A stretch of 64,000 nt of DNA, taken from assembly GCA_027596075.1 (NCBI GenBank), contig JADGJC010000032.1, forward strand, positions 62,001-126,000, read 5' to 3'. Position 1 is the first letter of the stretch. Every line of letters starts with the position of its first letter. The notes under the pieces were generated by a model. The model worked only from the letters and a program-made list of their open reading frames with translations, was not told the origin of the DNA and did not search any database. The DNA comes from Rhizophlyctis rosea. Lineage: Eukaryota; Chytridiomycota; Chytridiomycetes; Rhizophlyctidales; Rhizophlyctidaceae. Positions 23,258 to 33,693 of this stretch are shown here, in pieces. The position numbers and the translations under genes were made by a program.

Positions 23258-24145
23258 AGGAGTGGTGCTGTGAGGGTTGGTGGGTTGTTGCTTGGTGGGG
23301 GGCAAGATGGTGTGTGGAGAAGATGTGGTGGTGGATTGGCTGGTGGTTAATATGTAGTTTGATGCTTTGTGGAGAAGTGCAACAGTTTTGATGCAAGAAG
23401 CGGAAAGTTGGTGTTTTACTTGGGTTGTATAGCTGTAAATATTTTGCTCAGCGTGCTTGTGATTTGTGTGCTGTTCATATGCCAAGTTTTTCTTGGAATT
23501 TTTTGTATTGCAGAGTTGATTTCGTGTGTCCGTGGGGGTTTGAGAAAGTCCTTTCCGAAAGTATGCCGGTTCCATCAATCCAGCAGAAGAAAGCAACGTC
23601 AGAAATTGTATTTGGGGCATATGCGTCCCGAGCATTTTGAAAGCGGCAGCGCCAACGTCATTGTATTTCCACCATCCTCATATCCGCCCTCTTTGCATTG
23701 ACAATGGCTATCCTCTGATGGTGAATATTGTGCAGAATATCGCCAAAAGGTCGACACCAGATGAAGCTGTCTAGCTTTCGGTTGCGGTGAACGAAGCTAA
23801 GATTAGTCGAAATGACCTTGCTTGGACGGTGGCTGGACAAATGATGGACTTCGGGTGAAGGCACTTCCAGCAGACTCTCGATGGGACTACTTAATGACGT
23901 TATATTCGTACACTAGTATGCATTTCACAATCTTGAAAACAGTTATAGTAGTTATTACATGGTCCATGTTGAATGCTGAGTCTAATATGATTCGTCCAGC
24001 ACATGGTCTCGAAGGGAAGTCTCATCGGCTACTACCAAAGATACTTCATCTAAAGTAATTCTAAATATTGAAGTTACATCGGAACACAGTCACAATCAAT
24101 CTGTTGTAGAACCTCTCGCAGGCACTCCAATCAAACTAGACACCT
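23258..24145. other. Convergent intergenic region, SANT-like gene / peroxidase
   Basis: It is G/T-rich immediately after the stop (23258-23480), then unremarkable. No gene or RNA was recognised. Confidence 0.5.
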
Positions 24146-25280
24146 TCAGTTCCCATTCCCGTTACCGTTTCCGTTTGCGTTCCCGTTTCCATTCCCGTTT
24201 CCGTTCGCTGTCCCGTTTCCATTCCCCGTCCCATTTCCATTTCCGTTTCCAACCCCACTGTTCCCGGACGATGTGGGATTGCCACCGGGCAATGGGATCG
24301 CGGGTGGTACAATCCCATCACATTGCGGGAGATTTGAGTTGGCTTTGCCATTCTTGCCCATTTTCACCATGGCCTCGGTGAAGTCTTTGGTCCAGCCATC
24401 GAAATCGGTGGTGTAGCGGAGGAACTCGTTTTTGGTTCGAGGATCGGTGGAGATGGCGACGTCCACTTGGATGCGGGTCTGGCCGGATGGTGGTGTTGGT
24501 TGGCGCAATGTTTCGTTGTAGAACTTCAGATCCCATAGTTCGGGTGTTGAATCGAAAGCAAGGCCAGTGTTATCGTTGACGGGTTGGGCGGGCGGAGAGG
24601 AGAATCGTTTTCCGGATGTGTGGGCTCCAATGAGAGCTGCAAGGTCTTTGTTTGTGAGTCCTTGACGCTGGAATTTTGCAATGATGTTGTCCATCGGTTC
24701 TGTGTCGCCGGGCAGACGGGATGCATCGTCAGGGGTGGTGGAGTCTTTGCGGCCAACGAAGAAGGGGATGCTTGCTCCTCCGGGACAGGATTGCGTGCCG
24801 AGAAGACCGGCAAGGTTGATGATATCAGCGCGGGAGGCTTGACCGCCGAATTGATCGTAGACAGAGCGTAGGGCGAGGATTACATCTTTGAGACTAATGT
24901 GAAGCAAGGTTAAAAAATGTAAGTCAGTGAGTCCGGTCATCCCAGGAGTGTAGCCAACTGCAAGAGATGGCTTGAAAGACTTACTGGTCGTTCTGTGGCT
25001 GATTAGCCTCGGAATCGAACCTCATAATAGACCCATTAGGCCCTCCGGAATCATCCTTCGTATCATACGTTCCCGCGTCATGGAAATAAAGACGAATCGC
25101 AGCCCGACCGAGAGGGGAACAAGGACGGGATCCGAATTTCGCCATAATCACGTGTCTGACTTGGGTCCATAGTGCAGAGTCGCAATTAGTTTGGCGAGAT
25201 TCGAGAGTTGGAATCGCAGATGTTTCCGTCAACCATAACGCTACAGTCAACAAGGGAAATGCAATGGAGGAAATGCGCAT
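24146..25280 (-). CDS. Secreted haem peroxidase with Asn-Gly repeat tail
   Basis: This is a plant-peroxidase-superfamily enzyme that would oxidise substrates with H2O2 outside the cell. Two exons (25280-24985, 24893-24146) give 347 residues. The first 22 residues are a hydrophobic signal peptide ending TETSA. The distal haem site RLYFHDAGTYD has the catalytic Arg and His; the proximal site is LAALIGAHTSGKR with the ligand His. GGPNGSI, the INLAGLLGTQ region and FFVGRKD are closer to class I (ascorbate/cytochrome c peroxidase-like) than to lignin-type class II enzymes, and few Cys are present, yet the signal peptide argues for secretion. The last ~45 residues are a low-complexity Asn-Gly tail coded by a hexamer-like repeat. 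The start ATG at 25280 precedes the signal peptide, and a TATA-like box lies 65 bases upstream. Confidence 0.85.
24149..24258 (-). repeat. Simple repeat coding the (Asn-Gly)n tail
   Basis: Imperfect hexamers of the type GGAAAC/GGGAAT on the sense strand encode alternating Gly and Asn with occasional Thr, Ala and Val. The repeat stays in frame to the TGA at 24146-24148. Confidence 0.9.
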
Positions 25281-27463
25281 GGTGAAAATCGGAAATTGGT
25301 CGAATTTGGAATATGATGGCAGATAACTAGCATGCTCTCATCCACTTTATATACAGTTTTCACATTTTGTGACTTTTTTTTCTCGTCGGCAGGGTGCTCG
25401 ATGCGCGGGTCTAGGCTCTCACTATTCCCAGCCCACGGAAGACTCACAGACACAATCTTGATCAGTTTGGCCAGTTTGCTCAGTTTGCCCCTGGCCGCAT
25501 ACCAATTAGTTACCAATTCCCTGATATTGACGTGTACGAGGTTGCGAAAACGGCAAGAGAAGAGGGGTACAGAGAGCTTACTCCAGCCCTCACTGCCCCT
25601 CAGGAATTGTTTCTTTCCTAGTCTGCAGCTTGCCCGTCAATTGGGCACAGCAGGAGTCCCTCACCACAAATGTTTTTCGCTATTGCGCAGCCTCTCCTCT
25701 TGTAATCAAGGGAAGGAGCGGAGAAGCGAAATTTACAGCGGTCTAACATTTTTCACTAAGCCTGTCAAAATCTTGTAGGCTTCTCATCTCTCCACATCTA
25801 CCCCTGTCCAGAGAAAGGTCGGGCTCATTCCGCCCTTGAAAATGTACTTCCATTTGAAGTACTAGACCCATGCGAATGAGGAAGGTAGGACAGATAATAC
25901 CGTACTCGCTCGAATAGTACAAACGCCTGGCACAGTGCGGCAGTAGCACGGCACAGCCATCTTGGCAGCGACTCAGTCACGCAATCAGTTGATTCATCGC
26001 TTGATAAGGTGTTTACACCTATTCGGTGGTAGCTTTAACCCTCAAGCCTTCCAGGTTTGACAGGCGTTCTGTGGTACAACAGGAGATTCGCCCACTGGAC
26101 AAAGCCGCCCAGGATCTGCGCAGCATCTGGACCGACAACTTGGTCAGTACAGAGCCAAGAGCCCTCTTTGAACTTTCTTGCATTGCCAAAAATTAGTGGA
26201 AATTAGATCTCCACCGGTGGTCCATTGGCACCTCCTCACCTCCAGCCTCCACAGCGGTGGGGGGTGCAAAGCCCGCCTCCGAGGATCTCCGATATGCATG
26301 GGCAAAGCCATCTTTGTGGTACTTGGCACCCCAAGCCCCGACAATTTGGTTGGATAAATGCCACCGATGTGCACGTCCACTCTCCAGAAGGAGTAAGGAA
26401 GAATTGAGGGTCCCAGGAGAATGTGTCGCAAACTGGCTACAGCGTTATGAATAACAACACTCCCCCACCATGTTGACTCCTCGGGTTGCGATACCCGTGC
26501 GGTTTCTACTTCCTTATTTGCTGACATTGGCCGTCCGCCTCCACGTTAAGCCATGGTCGAGATCGCTGTCAAATCGTGTCGATGGAAAATTCGATGGGTT
26601 GTGACCCTCTTCCGAACCTTTACTCCTTTCTCTGCCGCAGTGCGCTGACGTTCAAAAAGTCGTTGCGCCCTTATGGTGGCACAGTCATAACAGCTTGGTA
26701 GTGCCTGTCAAATGGTGTGGGCATTTTTTGGAGGTGCGTGTAATAAATAGTTCATGCTTCCCCTGAAGCATCATGATGACACCCCCGTTTCGTCCAAATT
26801 TCGCCAGCACTGTAAAATTCCAACATGTTCTAGTCTTCTATAAACGTGCGCAACGTTGTTTTTGACCGTCACGCACTCCAGATCGATACATTCCGCTTTG
26901 AAGGGCCGCATACTGTCCCCAGTAGGAGGGCATTGTAGTTATGAGAAAACCAAATGTATTGAAAAAGTTGAGTTTATCGCCGAGTATTATCGATTGGTTA
27001 TTGTTTGCCGGGCGGTACTGCGGCCCGGACTGAAGTGAGCACCCTTCTCCAGCTCCAAGTATCGCAAATGGTCAATCAAAGTATCGCAAATGGTGTCGGT
27101 TGAGTGAGATAACATGTCGAAAGGAAACATACTTACGCCTCGCAAATACACATGCATTACCACCCCAGCTGGGGACTAATGATTGTGAGTTTTTTTTGCA
27201 CAGACCACGGATACATAAATGCTGGATCTCAGTCGAGCCAATCACCAAGGTCTTGACTCACACGACCCCACGAAAGTGTGACTGTGCCACGATTATTGGT
27301 GACGCCAGGGACCTGGACCCTGATACATTAACGCATCTCTTCTCAAACCAACCAAGAACAAAGATGCCATAAATAGCCCCCCGCTCGACACCGCCCAATT
27401 CCGCATTCCATAACTCAACTCAACACTCACTCCATTGACATCAATAAAAAAACAAAAAAAAAT
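25281..27463. other. 2.2-kb spacer with no convincing gene
   Basis: It contains the peroxidase promoter at its left end. The longest ATG-initiated frame is 26144-26527 (minus, 127 codons), whose composition is not protein-like (many Trp, Pro and Arg, no domain). A 16-bp direct repeat (AAGTATCGCAAATGGT) occurs at 27057-27072 and 27079-27094. The last ~40 bases before 27464 are A-rich, typical of a leader. Confidence 0.5.
25345..25354 (-). promoter_or_regulatory. TATA-like box of the peroxidase gene
   Basis: The sense-strand sequence GTATATAAAG lies about 65 bases upstream of the peroxidase ATG, a plausible core promoter distance for a short leader. No experimental support is visible. Confidence 0.5.
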
Positions 27464-28331
27464 ATGGCACGGATATCACGACGATCAACATCATCCATGA
27501 CAACGACAACAACATCGACAACAACCACATTACTATCAACAGCAATGGGAGTAGCCGACGACTTCTCCGAGGTCGATAAGCCCACTGGTGCCGAAGCCAT
27601 TCTCAAACCTTACCACCGCTCTAGGCTTTTCACTCTCAGTCCACACTCCCATTGTCACCACTACCACCAACACCCAAATCCTCGCCTTCAAAACCGGCAA
27701 CACAACAACCCGCATAACCCCAACAACATACACCACAATCCTCTCCTCCCTACTTAACCCTCACCTCCAAAACGGAACAATAACAACAACAACAGTCACG
27801 AAGACTTCTCCCTCTCTCCGACTCAGCGCCTTATCACCCGGCGCTCTGCGTCTTCTACAAGTCCCCAACGCCGGCGGAGACTCCCTCGCATCCGAAGTCC
27901 TCTCCTTCGACACATTCAATACCCTCTTCGCCGCAACCCTATACGCAACAGAAATGGAAGTCCGCTACTTCCCCATGGGTGGAAGCATCCTCGACTACAT
28001 CATGACGGTCCAAAACCGCACCATCGGCGTATCCGTCACGCGAGCCTTCACCGGCGGTACCCTCAACAGAAAATACACCTTAGCCGACGCAACAAAGCTC
28101 CTCTACAAAAAACTCGTAGGCGCTCAGAGCGCAATGCGGAACGTGTTTGTACCGGAGGGTGTAGAGGGGTGTGTTTTGCATGTTTGGGTGAGGGATGGGA
28201 GGGGTGCGAGTGTTGTGCGGAAGGCTTGGAGGAGGATAGGGAAGGATGTTAGGGGGGGCGTGGTGGTTGTGGTTAGTGTTTGTGATGTGGAGGGTGTGTT
28301 TGCGAAGGGGTCGAGTGTTGTTTGGAGTTGA
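27464..28331 (+). CDS. Uncharacterised conserved-looking protein
   Basis: The start ATG at 27464 opens a Thr/Ser-rich N-terminus (about 26 codons), then MGVADDFSEVDKPTG. The conserved part is in another frame from about 27628 to the stop at 28331, so a short intron is needed. A join from 27587 (donor GTGCCG) to an acceptor at the CTCTAG near 27628 keeps frame but is only ~40 nt. The conserved core reads LASEVLSFDTFNTLFAA, TEMEVRYFPMGGSILDY, IGVSVTRAF and LLYKKLVGAQSAMRNV. From memory this resembles an uncharacterised family that includes the Dictyostelium AAC-rich clone AAC4 product, but I cannot verify it. The E...D...xVSVTR layout is reminiscent of a restriction-endonuclease-like fold without clear catalytic residues; that is speculation. 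The gene ends strongly G-rich, and no function is assigned. Confidence 0.6.
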
Positions 28332-28644
28332 TTGTATATAGTAGTGTGAAGTTCGATTGTACATATTGATGTTACCTTTTCCTTTGTATGTATGTAGTTC
28401 AAAATGGAATTTTGATTACAGATCAAAAATTGAGCAAGCTTGGAGCCAAGAGATTAATAAGAAGCGTTGTCGCACCGTATGAGGCGGATGGTATCCGCCT
28501 TTCGGGCTCATATTTTGGCTAACGGATATAGATGGCACAACAAGAAACCCTCCACACCCTGTTACTATGTACAAGTCCAAAGGCGCTTATGAGCCGTTTT
28601 TGAAGTCCTCCTACCAATCATCTATCACCATGGCATACCTATCC
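28332..28644. other. Short convergent spacer with a hairpin
   Basis: A perfect 8-bp hairpin at 28482-28500 (AGGCGGAT-GGT-ATCCGCCT) lies between the two 3' ends. It might act as a transcription or processing signal; nothing else is seen. Confidence 0.6.
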
Positions 28645-30406
28645 CTACTCCTCCTTCGGCTTGACACCCACAACCTCCCCACCATCCCCCCTAACCTCAT
28701 CCCCTTCCCCCACTTCCCCCTCCCCAACCTCCCTCTCCCACTCAACCCGATTCCCCGTATCCCCCCAAAACACCGCATCACTCTCCCAATCCTTCGCATC
28801 CAACTCCGTCACAAAGTTCGGGAACTTCTCTTTCGTCCATACATGTGTTGATCGTAATGCTGTTTGCAGGTCCGCCAGTGTAGGGGTGGTGGAGGGGTAT
28901 GTGATGCGGATTTCTGTATCTAATTTGATGGAATGGAGTATGGCTTTGATTATATCTTTGTGGCCGCCGGATTTGTGGAGGACTATGGAGATTGTGCGGG
29001 TGGGTGTATCGTAGGAGAGGAGGTAGTTGTCGTTCTGAAGGATTCGGCAATGTGAGCGATAAGGGTTTTCTTTTGTTGAAGGACGACTGCACCAACCTTC
29101 AACACATCCATCGCAGCTTCTACATCCGCCGCACTCTGAAAAGCCTTCGCAACCGTAACTCCAACCTTCAAATTCGGTACATCCTCCCCCTTCCTAATCC
29201 ACTCCCCAAATATCCTCTCATGCGGCTTCAGGTCCTCCATCCCCGGCACCACACCCTCCTTAATATACTTCCGCGAAATCAACGTCAGCTTAGTCTGATT
29301 CAACACCTCGAACCGTGCTGCGTCCAGTAATGCAAGCGTCATGGCGAAATGGATGGGACCCAAAACAAAGAAGGATGTGAAAAGGAACCAGGGCGCGTGG
29401 GAAACGGAGAGGAGGCCGACACCACAGAGGACACCCAGGAGATGTGCAACTGACATTTGGGAATCGTCTTTGGCGACTACGTCACCGACGTTCCCCTGTG
29501 TCGCAAAGTTGCGGGTGAAGGTCATATGTGTGGCTCCATAAATAGAAAAATGAATACTCCGAAGACAATATCCTATCGACGCGAGCGGAAGGAACATATG
29601 TGGGGCAAGGATCGTACATAGTTGTATACCCGCCCCGCACAGGCTGGAAAGCTCGCCTATGAGCTTCCATGTTTTCGGGTGGGAATCGAAGGAATGGGCG
29701 AATCTTTGGATGAAGAAGAGTTTGCCGATTTCGCCTATGCCGTCTTTTAGGACCCATTGGACGGCTACGGCGCCACCGGCTGCGGCTGCTGTTGATGATA
29801 CGCCGACGGATGTGAGCATGGCTTGGCTGCAGAGGACTGATACCTTTTGGATGATCATTACGTCAGGACAGAGGTTTCAAGTGTTTGCCAGCAATGACAC
29901 ATACCGCACTCCAATTCAACGTCTCAAAGAACTGCCATAGATGGACGCGTGCATATACGTTATGTACTGATGTAGGGTAGCTGATCCAAGCAGGAGGATC
30001 GTTCAGAATCTGCATGTCATTGCAGTCGCGGCATTGGGGCAACATACATTGATGGCACTTGAACTCACCCAACAGGCAAGAACATCGAGCTCAACCATGA
30101 TGACACTTTTTGGATCGGCCCTTGAGCCCATTTATTTGTGGTGCCGAAGCCGTCCCTCCACTCCCAGGCTAGTTTAGCCCCTAATGATGTTGGGCTGTCA
30201 CTGAAGTACACTCTTCGTCGACCATGGATAAATTCTGATATTAGAGGCGGTGTTTGAGGTACTTTAGATGGTGATGTTGTTTCGGAAGAGGTATTCGTCG
30301 CGTGAAGTCTTTTCCTCGATAAATATGGGACTGTTCCACATAGTAAACGAGGATGGTTTCTCACACTCGAGGAGCTACATGTCAGCCGGGACAGGTGCAG
30401 CAACAT
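28645..30406 (-). CDS. RUS family (DUF647) protein
   Basis: RUS (root UVB sensitive) proteins are integral membrane proteins of plants, animals and fungi, linked in plants to vitamin B6/UV-B signalling. Four exons fit: the first from the ATG at 30406 to a GTGAGT donor near 30070; a short exon with YPTSVHNVYARVHLWQFF; a long exon starting VSVLCSQAMLTSVGV and running through the invariant VQWVLKDGIGEIGKLFF, FDSHPKTWKL and GATHMTFTRNFATQGNVGDV; then, after a GTTGGT...TTCAG intron near 29036-29097, an exon starting NDNYLLSYD and ending at the TAG at 28645-28647. Without that last intron the frame stops early at about 28983. The first ~50 residues contain Arg and Ser with little acid, possibly an organelle presequence. 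The Gly/Glu-rich C-terminus matches the local G-rich exon-end bias. It is divergent from the RRM gene. Confidence 0.9.
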
Positions 30407-30756
30407 CTCCTGCAGTTGTGTATTTCAGGCCAAGTTGGTATGGCGTGCCCCTTGCGTCCAACTTCGGATAGACAGAGCGGACAGTACTTCCGGCGATGGT
30501 TGTAAGGTTGTAGTAGTTGCAGATGGGCAAATGGAGAAGTAGATGGGTGTGTCGAAAAATAGCTTCGTCATGGACGCGTTGCACCCTCGATCGTGAGTCA
30601 CCCCAACATTTTGATTACGTCGCGCTGAGTAAACAAAAGTACAAGCCAGCAAAATATCCCATCAGAAAAGCTAGAGTCACCACCCAACTTGCTCGCTTGT
30701 TCCTCAATCCCAATTCAAACAGATCCCCTAAACCTCAACCCAACAACCTCCCAAAA
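30407..30756. promoter_or_regulatory. Divergent promoter region, RUS gene / RRM gene
   Basis: This 350-bp spacer lies between two start codons facing away from each other. The RRM side (30690-30756) is C- and A-rich with no G over long stretches. No TATA box is evident. Confidence 0.45.
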
Positions 30757-31287
30757 ATGAACACCCTAACCCGCCTCGCAACCCCCCTCCGCCGCACCGG
30801 CACAACCTCCTCCCTCCTCCCCGCCTTCTCCGTCGCATCCGCCCGCTTCATGGCCTCCAAAACCCTCTTCATCGGAAACCTCTCCTGGTCCGCACGCCAC
30901 GACGACCTCCGCCGTCTCTTCGAAGCCTACGGCCAACTCGAGTCCGTCCGCCTCATGACTGAGCGTGACACTGGCCGGAGCCGTGGGTTTGGATTCATTA
31001 CCTTCACCGAGGAGGCGCATGCTGATAAGGCTAAGACTGAGTTGGACGGGAAGGACTTCCATGGACGGCCGTTGAGGGTGAGGATTCCGGACCTTTGTGG
31101 AAATTTTGTGCGTCATGATGCTGAACGTGCATGTTGATTGATTTTTGTTTTTTTCTAGGTCAACGAGTCCACTTCCGAGCGGGCTGCTCCGCGGGGAGGC
31201 GACTCTGTCGGCTCCGCCTTCGGTGGACGGCCCGAGAGGCACGGTGATGCGTTCGGCGGCGACAAGCTTGGCGGTAGCGGCTTCTAA
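30757..31287 (+). CDS. Small RRM RNA-binding protein, probably mitochondrial
   Basis: Two exons (30757-31077 and 31159-31287) give 149 residues. An N-terminal segment of about 35 residues (TRLATPLRRTG, then ARFMAS) has Arg and Ser/Thr but no acid, as in a mitochondrial presequence. One complete RRM follows, with RNP2 LFIGNL and RNP1 RGFGFITF, the second RNP aromatic positions conserved, and LDGKDFHGRPLRV closing the domain. The C-terminal ~40 residues are Gly-, Arg- and Ser-rich, as in plant and fungal glycine-rich RNA-binding proteins. Likely roles are organellar RNA stability or processing. If the presequence is cleaved or skipped, translation could begin at the internal Met before SKTLFIGNL, giving a cytosolic form. 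The gene is divergent from RUS. Confidence 0.88.
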
Positions 31288-32973
31288 GTTGGCATTTAGG
31301 ATCACTATTTTAGATAAATGCGTTTGTTTAGTTCCATGTATCTAAATTTCCAAACTACTGGCTGATGGGATCGTTCTTGGACGGTCGAGGCAGTCTTTTT
31401 TCTTTTCCAATAGTATATATTCATCTATTTACTTTAGTAGAGAAGCCTCCCGTTCCTGGAAAGTTGAACATGTCGTTTCGCTCTGTCTATCAGTCATAGG
31501 CGGTTCAGAGGCGGTTCAGAAAACGACCGAGCCCTTTGCAGCAAGGAACTGAACAGAAAGCCAACTCAATGTTGCGGAAGAGGATGAGCTATTGCTTTTG
31601 ATCTTGGGGCTTGTTTCGAATGATCCGGCTTCAATGTTTGGAAACTCTCACAATACGCAATTTGAGCCTTCATGCTCAAATGCAATCATTGCAACTCCCT
31701 TCTTGAAACAATTCAAAATCCAAGTAAACATTTACACAGAGATAGGCACAATATCTAGTACTAACGAACATATACCCCTACTCAAAGTCGCACGATACAG
31801 GCTATCTCAATGACTATATGCGTACCCAGACTACGTTGATCATCACCGCCCAAACTTCGACGCACCCAATGTGGAGTCATTGATTGCATTGAGATCAATA
31901 ACCATGCGGGCGTTGCTACGGTTTATGTGGCTTGTCAATCTCTCAACCTTGGGAGGTGGGGGTTTTGTGCTGGTAAAGCGGCGATTGCGAGGCAATTCGC
32001 ATGGTCCCGGTGGATTGCTGATATGGATGAGGGTTCCACACCAATATAATCCATAAGGAAAAGACGTATGACGCGTGCAGAATTTAACTCCCAGGTACAG
32101 CGAACTTGCCTAAACTGCCTAATTTTGCGGATTTCTTCGCACATCCTGTAGAACTCCTCAAATGTCGTTGCGTTACTTAATTTGTATATCGGTGCATGAC
32201 TTTCGTTTTGGCCTGGCATGGTGACGGGAATGGGAGCTATGATTGAAGGAGAGATCAATCTCTGAATCTTCGTCTCGTCGGGCGCACTGAGTTCTAAGTT
32301 CTAACTTCTGGATGCATCGACCTGCGTGGCGCAGAATCATGGAACTCATGGATGGCCATGGTGCGTCGTGATGATGACGACTGACATTTGCCAATCTGCG
32401 GGTCCAATCATCTGTAAATCATTAGACAACGTATGGAACGAGCGGTACGTTTGGATCGTCCTCGAGACACTGCCAGATAGGACGTCTGTCACACATTTCA
32501 CAAAATCCGTTTGATCTTGCGGGGTTCGCGAAACCATGGATTGTGCAAATTGTGCCACAAAGGCAATTACATTGCAATTATCAGCAGCGCCAGCACATCT
32601 GAAGCATGACATACAGAACGAAAGTTTGATAAACGCGCACCTTTCGAAAACATACATAAAGAACGCACTCCTTCCGAAGTCTTCATTTGGCAGACGTGGG
32701 CTACGGACAGCTTTGATCTTCCTGCACCAATGACTCCAATGGATTACTGAGCATTTCGGTCCCACAACATATCCCTGTTTCTTACTAACTTTTGTTACCG
32801 CATCATTCTATTTGCGATTTGCCATTTCATTCACCCTACCGGAACATCATGTACGAAACGTCAACTTCCCAAACATACACTGATGATCACAATAAAACAC
32901 AAACTGCTAATGTATTGCACAGCAAAAAAAACTCTTTCACGACGACATCTGGATAAAACACCACCATCAAGCA
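31288..32973. other. 1.7-kb spacer with no convincing gene
   Basis: A minus-strand frame 31935-32219 (about 95 codons from an ATG) has a somewhat protein-like stretch (FEEFYRMCEEIRKIRQF) but no partner exons or domain, so it could be a relic. Other frames look random. No RNA gene was recognised. Confidence 0.4.
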
Positions 32974-33693
32974 TCAAAACTTGTACAAAACTTTCCCTGC
33001 ACAATGCAGAAAGCTATAGCAATAATTTTGTGTTGCATTGTTGAATATCAACAGCAGTTGCAATCAGAAACTATCAGTCAACCACAGCAAAGACCAAACC
33101 GAAGGCTTACCTATCAACTGCCCGTCATCCATATCTCCGCCACTCATGTCTGTCCAATAAACCTCCGTAACCATAATAAGGTTTCGAGTAATTTCAACCT
33201 TGAAAGCTACCTTCAGATCATCAGGCTCGCTCGCGTCCCCCCAGACTACAATATATTCCTCTCCAAAAAGCTCAATGTGGTCGCCCAAGGCTCCTGCTCT
33301 TGTATCCTTGATCACTTCCTGGAAGCAGTCGTACAGCTCTGATGCAGGGAGGGAAGTCGACGTCGTTCCAGTCTGCAAATGCCTGTTGACCATCTCTTTG
33401 CACTTGAAGCTCCAATTGAACACTACCGCCAAGACAAAACCCCTCATTTCGCGATCTTCCGTATCAATAATGTCGACGAAGGTCTGCCATTCGATCTGGG
33501 TGGAGAATGTACCGCCGTTGGCAAATTCCAGATGAGCGAGCGGGAGAGATCGTTGATCAGTACTTTGCAACAAGTTTTGCAGTTCGTCTACTGAGAGTTT
33601 GGTGATTTCATTGAAGTTTTGAGTTGTTGCTTGCTGGGAAGTGGACTAAACGGCAGTGGTGCCGGTGACAGGTTGGGAGAGCAAGTGGCCCAT
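32974..33693 (-). pseudogene. Unknown protein interrupted by an in-frame TAG at codon 16
   Basis: An ATG at 33693 in good context begins MGHLLSQP, with Gly2 and Ser6 as in N-myristoylation signals. After 15 codons a TAG (33648-33646) interrupts the frame, which then stays open for 178 codons to a GTAAGC donor at 33110. It joins the exon 32996-32974 in phase to end GQLIGKVLYKF. The post-stop sequence is protein-like: SVDELQNLLQSTDQ, FVLAVVFNWSFKCKEMV and HIELFGEEYIVVWGD. No in-frame ATG lies near the start of that stretch. A 3' splice site at the TAG itself would need an upstream donor; the preceding region looks like a leader with a TATA-like CTTATACC, so I doubt it. Possibilities are a nonsense mutation, a base error, or readthrough. 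The family is not recognised. Confidence 0.5.

Noticed and set aside
24175..24381. Arg/Phe/His-rich + strand frame opposite the peroxidase tail
   Set aside because: It is produced by the simple repeat that codes the Asn-Gly tail on the other strand.
26144..26527. 127-codon minus-strand open frame in the long spacer
   Set aside because: It starts with ATG but has no recognisable domain, odd composition (Trp-, Pro- and Arg-rich) and no splice neighbours.
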